Made by a program: the position numbers and the translations under genes
The notes under the pieces: model-generated
What the model was told of the DNA's origin: nothing
What the model saw: only the letters and a program-made list of their open reading frames with translations
Database searches by the model: none
Shown here: one piece after another, positions 63,020 to 64,000 of the stretch
Numbering within the stretch: the stretch's first letter is position 1
Layout of the letters: every line of letters starts with the position of its first letter
Assembly (NCBI GenBank): GCA_963530515.1
Contig: CAUSEC010000020.1
Coordinates: forward strand, 41,315-105,314
Reading direction: 5' to 3'
Length of the DNA stretch: 64,000 nt
Source of the DNA: CBFFRJ01 sp963530515
Lineage (GTDB): Bacteria > Pseudomonadota > Gammaproteobacteria > Enterobacterales > Enterobacteriaceae

Positions 63020-64000
63020 TTTTCAGCCCCGCTTTAGAAATCTCATCGAAATGCTGATTTTCCAGTTTTTCGACGTCTGCAACCGGTACGTAGTAATCCA
63101 CGTCCTCGTCAAAGCTCTTCACAATCCAGCTGATAACGATGCCCGCGAAGCTCGCGATGGCCAGCCACCAGATATGCCAGATCATGGCGAAACCAAACAC
63201 CGTTGCGAAGGCGGCAATCACGATGCCCGCACCGCTGTTTTTCGGCATATGAATTTCTTCATAATGCGCAGGCTGTTTGTACGCTTCGCCTTTTTCTTTC
63301 ATTTCCCAGAATGCGTCGCGCTCATGGATCTGCGGCACAATGGCAAAGTTATAGAACGGAGGCGGGGAAGAGGTTGCCCACTCCAGCGTACGGCCACCCC
63401 ACGGGTCACCGGTCAGGTCACGGTTTTGTTCACGGTCACGAATAGAGACGTAGAACTGAATCAGCTGACATGCAATACCCAGAGCAATCAGCGCCGCACC
63501 ACATGCTGCAACAACCAGCATTGGGTGGAACTGCGGATCGATCTGCTGGCTCAGACGACGGGTCATGCCCATGAAGCCCAGCACGTACAGCGGCATAAAT
63601 GCCACGAAGAAACCGACTATCCACAGCCAGAACGCACGTTTGCCCCAGGTTTCGTTCAGGGTGAAACCGAAGGCTTTTGGCCACCAGTAGGTCACACCTG
63701 CGAAGCAACCGAAGACCACACCGCCGATGATAACGTTATGGAAGTGCGCAATCAGGAACAGACTGTTGTGCAGAACGAAGTCCGCACCCGGTACCGCCAG
63801 CAGTACGCCGGTCATGCCGCCGACTGAGAAGGTCACGATAAAGCCGATGGTCCACAGCATTGCTGAGTGGAACACGATACGGCCCTGATACATGGTGAAC
63901 AGCCAGTTGAAGATCTTCACGCCGGTCGGGATGGCGATAATCATCGTGGTAATACCGAAGAAGGCGTTTACGTTCGCGCCCGCACCCATGGTGAAGAAGT
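63009..64000 (-). CDS. cyoB: Cytochrome bo3 ubiquinol oxidase subunit I, C-terminal part
   Basis: This is the 3' half of subunit I of cytochrome bo3, the proton-pumping heme-copper oxidase that reduces oxygen with ubiquinol. About 330 of roughly 660 codons are present and the start lies beyond the right edge. The heme ligand region ADFVLHNSLFLIAHFHN is visible, with the His residues that hold heme b and heme o3 in E. coli. The following helices and the Glu/Lys-rich C-terminal tail are typical. It overlaps cyoC by 11 bases. Confidence 0.97.
   Translation of the reverse strand, partial: FFTMGAGANVNAFFGITTMIIAIPTGVKIFNWLFTMYQGRIVFHSAMLWTIGFIVTFSVGGMTGVLLAVPGADFVLHNSLFLIAHFHNVIIGGVVFGCFAGVTYWWPKAFGFTLNETWGKRAFWLWIVGFFVAFMPLYVLGFMGMTRRLSQQIDPQFHPMLVVAACGAALIALGIACQLIQFYVSIRDREQNRDLTGDPWGGRTLEWATSSPPPFYNFAIVPQIHERDAFWEMKEKGEAYKQPAHYEEIHMPKNSGAGIVIAAFATVFGFAMIWHIWWLAIASFAGIVISWIVKSFDEDVDYYVPVADVEKLENQHFDEISKAGLKNGN

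Noticed and set aside
1..64000. Phage, integrase, transposase, CRISPR, tRNA or rRNA
   Set aside because: None recognised. The accessory genes sit in the backbone without visible mobility genes.

Overview
The window is a piece of an enterobacterial chromosome (Enterobacteriaceae). The protein sequences are close to, but not identical with, those of Escherichia coli K-12, and the gene order is that of the E. coli sbmA-to-cyo segment. Accessory genes inserted in that order suggest the Enterobacter/Lelliottia/Leclercia/Citrobacter side of the family. The genus cannot be fixed from this sequence alone. No rRNA, tRNA, phage, insertion sequence or CRISPR array was recognised.

Conserved backbone, left to right: sbmA (3' end)-yaiW, yaiY/yaiZ, ddlA; iraP; phoA-psiF; dgcC (adrA); proC; yaiI; aroL-yaiA-aroM; ppnP; rdgC / mak; sbcDC; phoBR; brnQ; proY; malZ; acpH / queA-tgt-yajC-secD-secF; yajD; tsx; yajI; nrdR-ribD-ribH-nusB-thiL-pgpA; yajO; xseB-ispA-dxs; thiI; panE-yajL; yajQ; yajR; and the cyo quinol oxidase operon (cyoE, cyoD, cyoC and the 3' part of cyoB). 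Functionally this covers phosphate-starvation response (phoBR, phoA, psiF, iraP), aromatic amino acid synthesis, recombination and repair (sbcCD, rdgC), queuosine tRNA modification joined to the Sec translocon, riboflavin, thiamine and isoprenoid precursor synthesis, and the aerobic terminal oxidase.

Compared with the remembered E. coli K-12 order, extra genes sit at a few junctions: (1) an extensin-family exported protein with an M15-peptidase-like metal motif plus an MdtG-like MFS pump between ddlA and iraP; (2) a Rieske/FAD reductase fusion between dgcC and proC; (3) a D-2-hydroxyacid dehydrogenase between proY and malZ; (4) a toxin-antitoxin pair followed by a two-gene DUF2339/DUF3999 envelope module between malZ and acpH; (5) a three-gene operon (NhaC-family antiporter, cytoplasmic GH29 alpha-L-fucosidase, LacI-type regulator) between yajR and cyoE. 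araJ, which lies between mak and sbcC in K-12, is absent.

The best candidates for undescribed biology are the nhaC-fucosidase-lacI operon with an operator-like palindrome at 60956-60975, the DUF2339/DUF3999 pair, and the extensin-like putative zinc peptidase divergent from the D-Ala-D-Ala ligase gene. Smaller signals are an orphan leftward terminator upstream of malZ, a structured brnQ leader, a possible 43-codon gene upstream of aroM, and a dispersed palindromic repeat between yajO and dxs.
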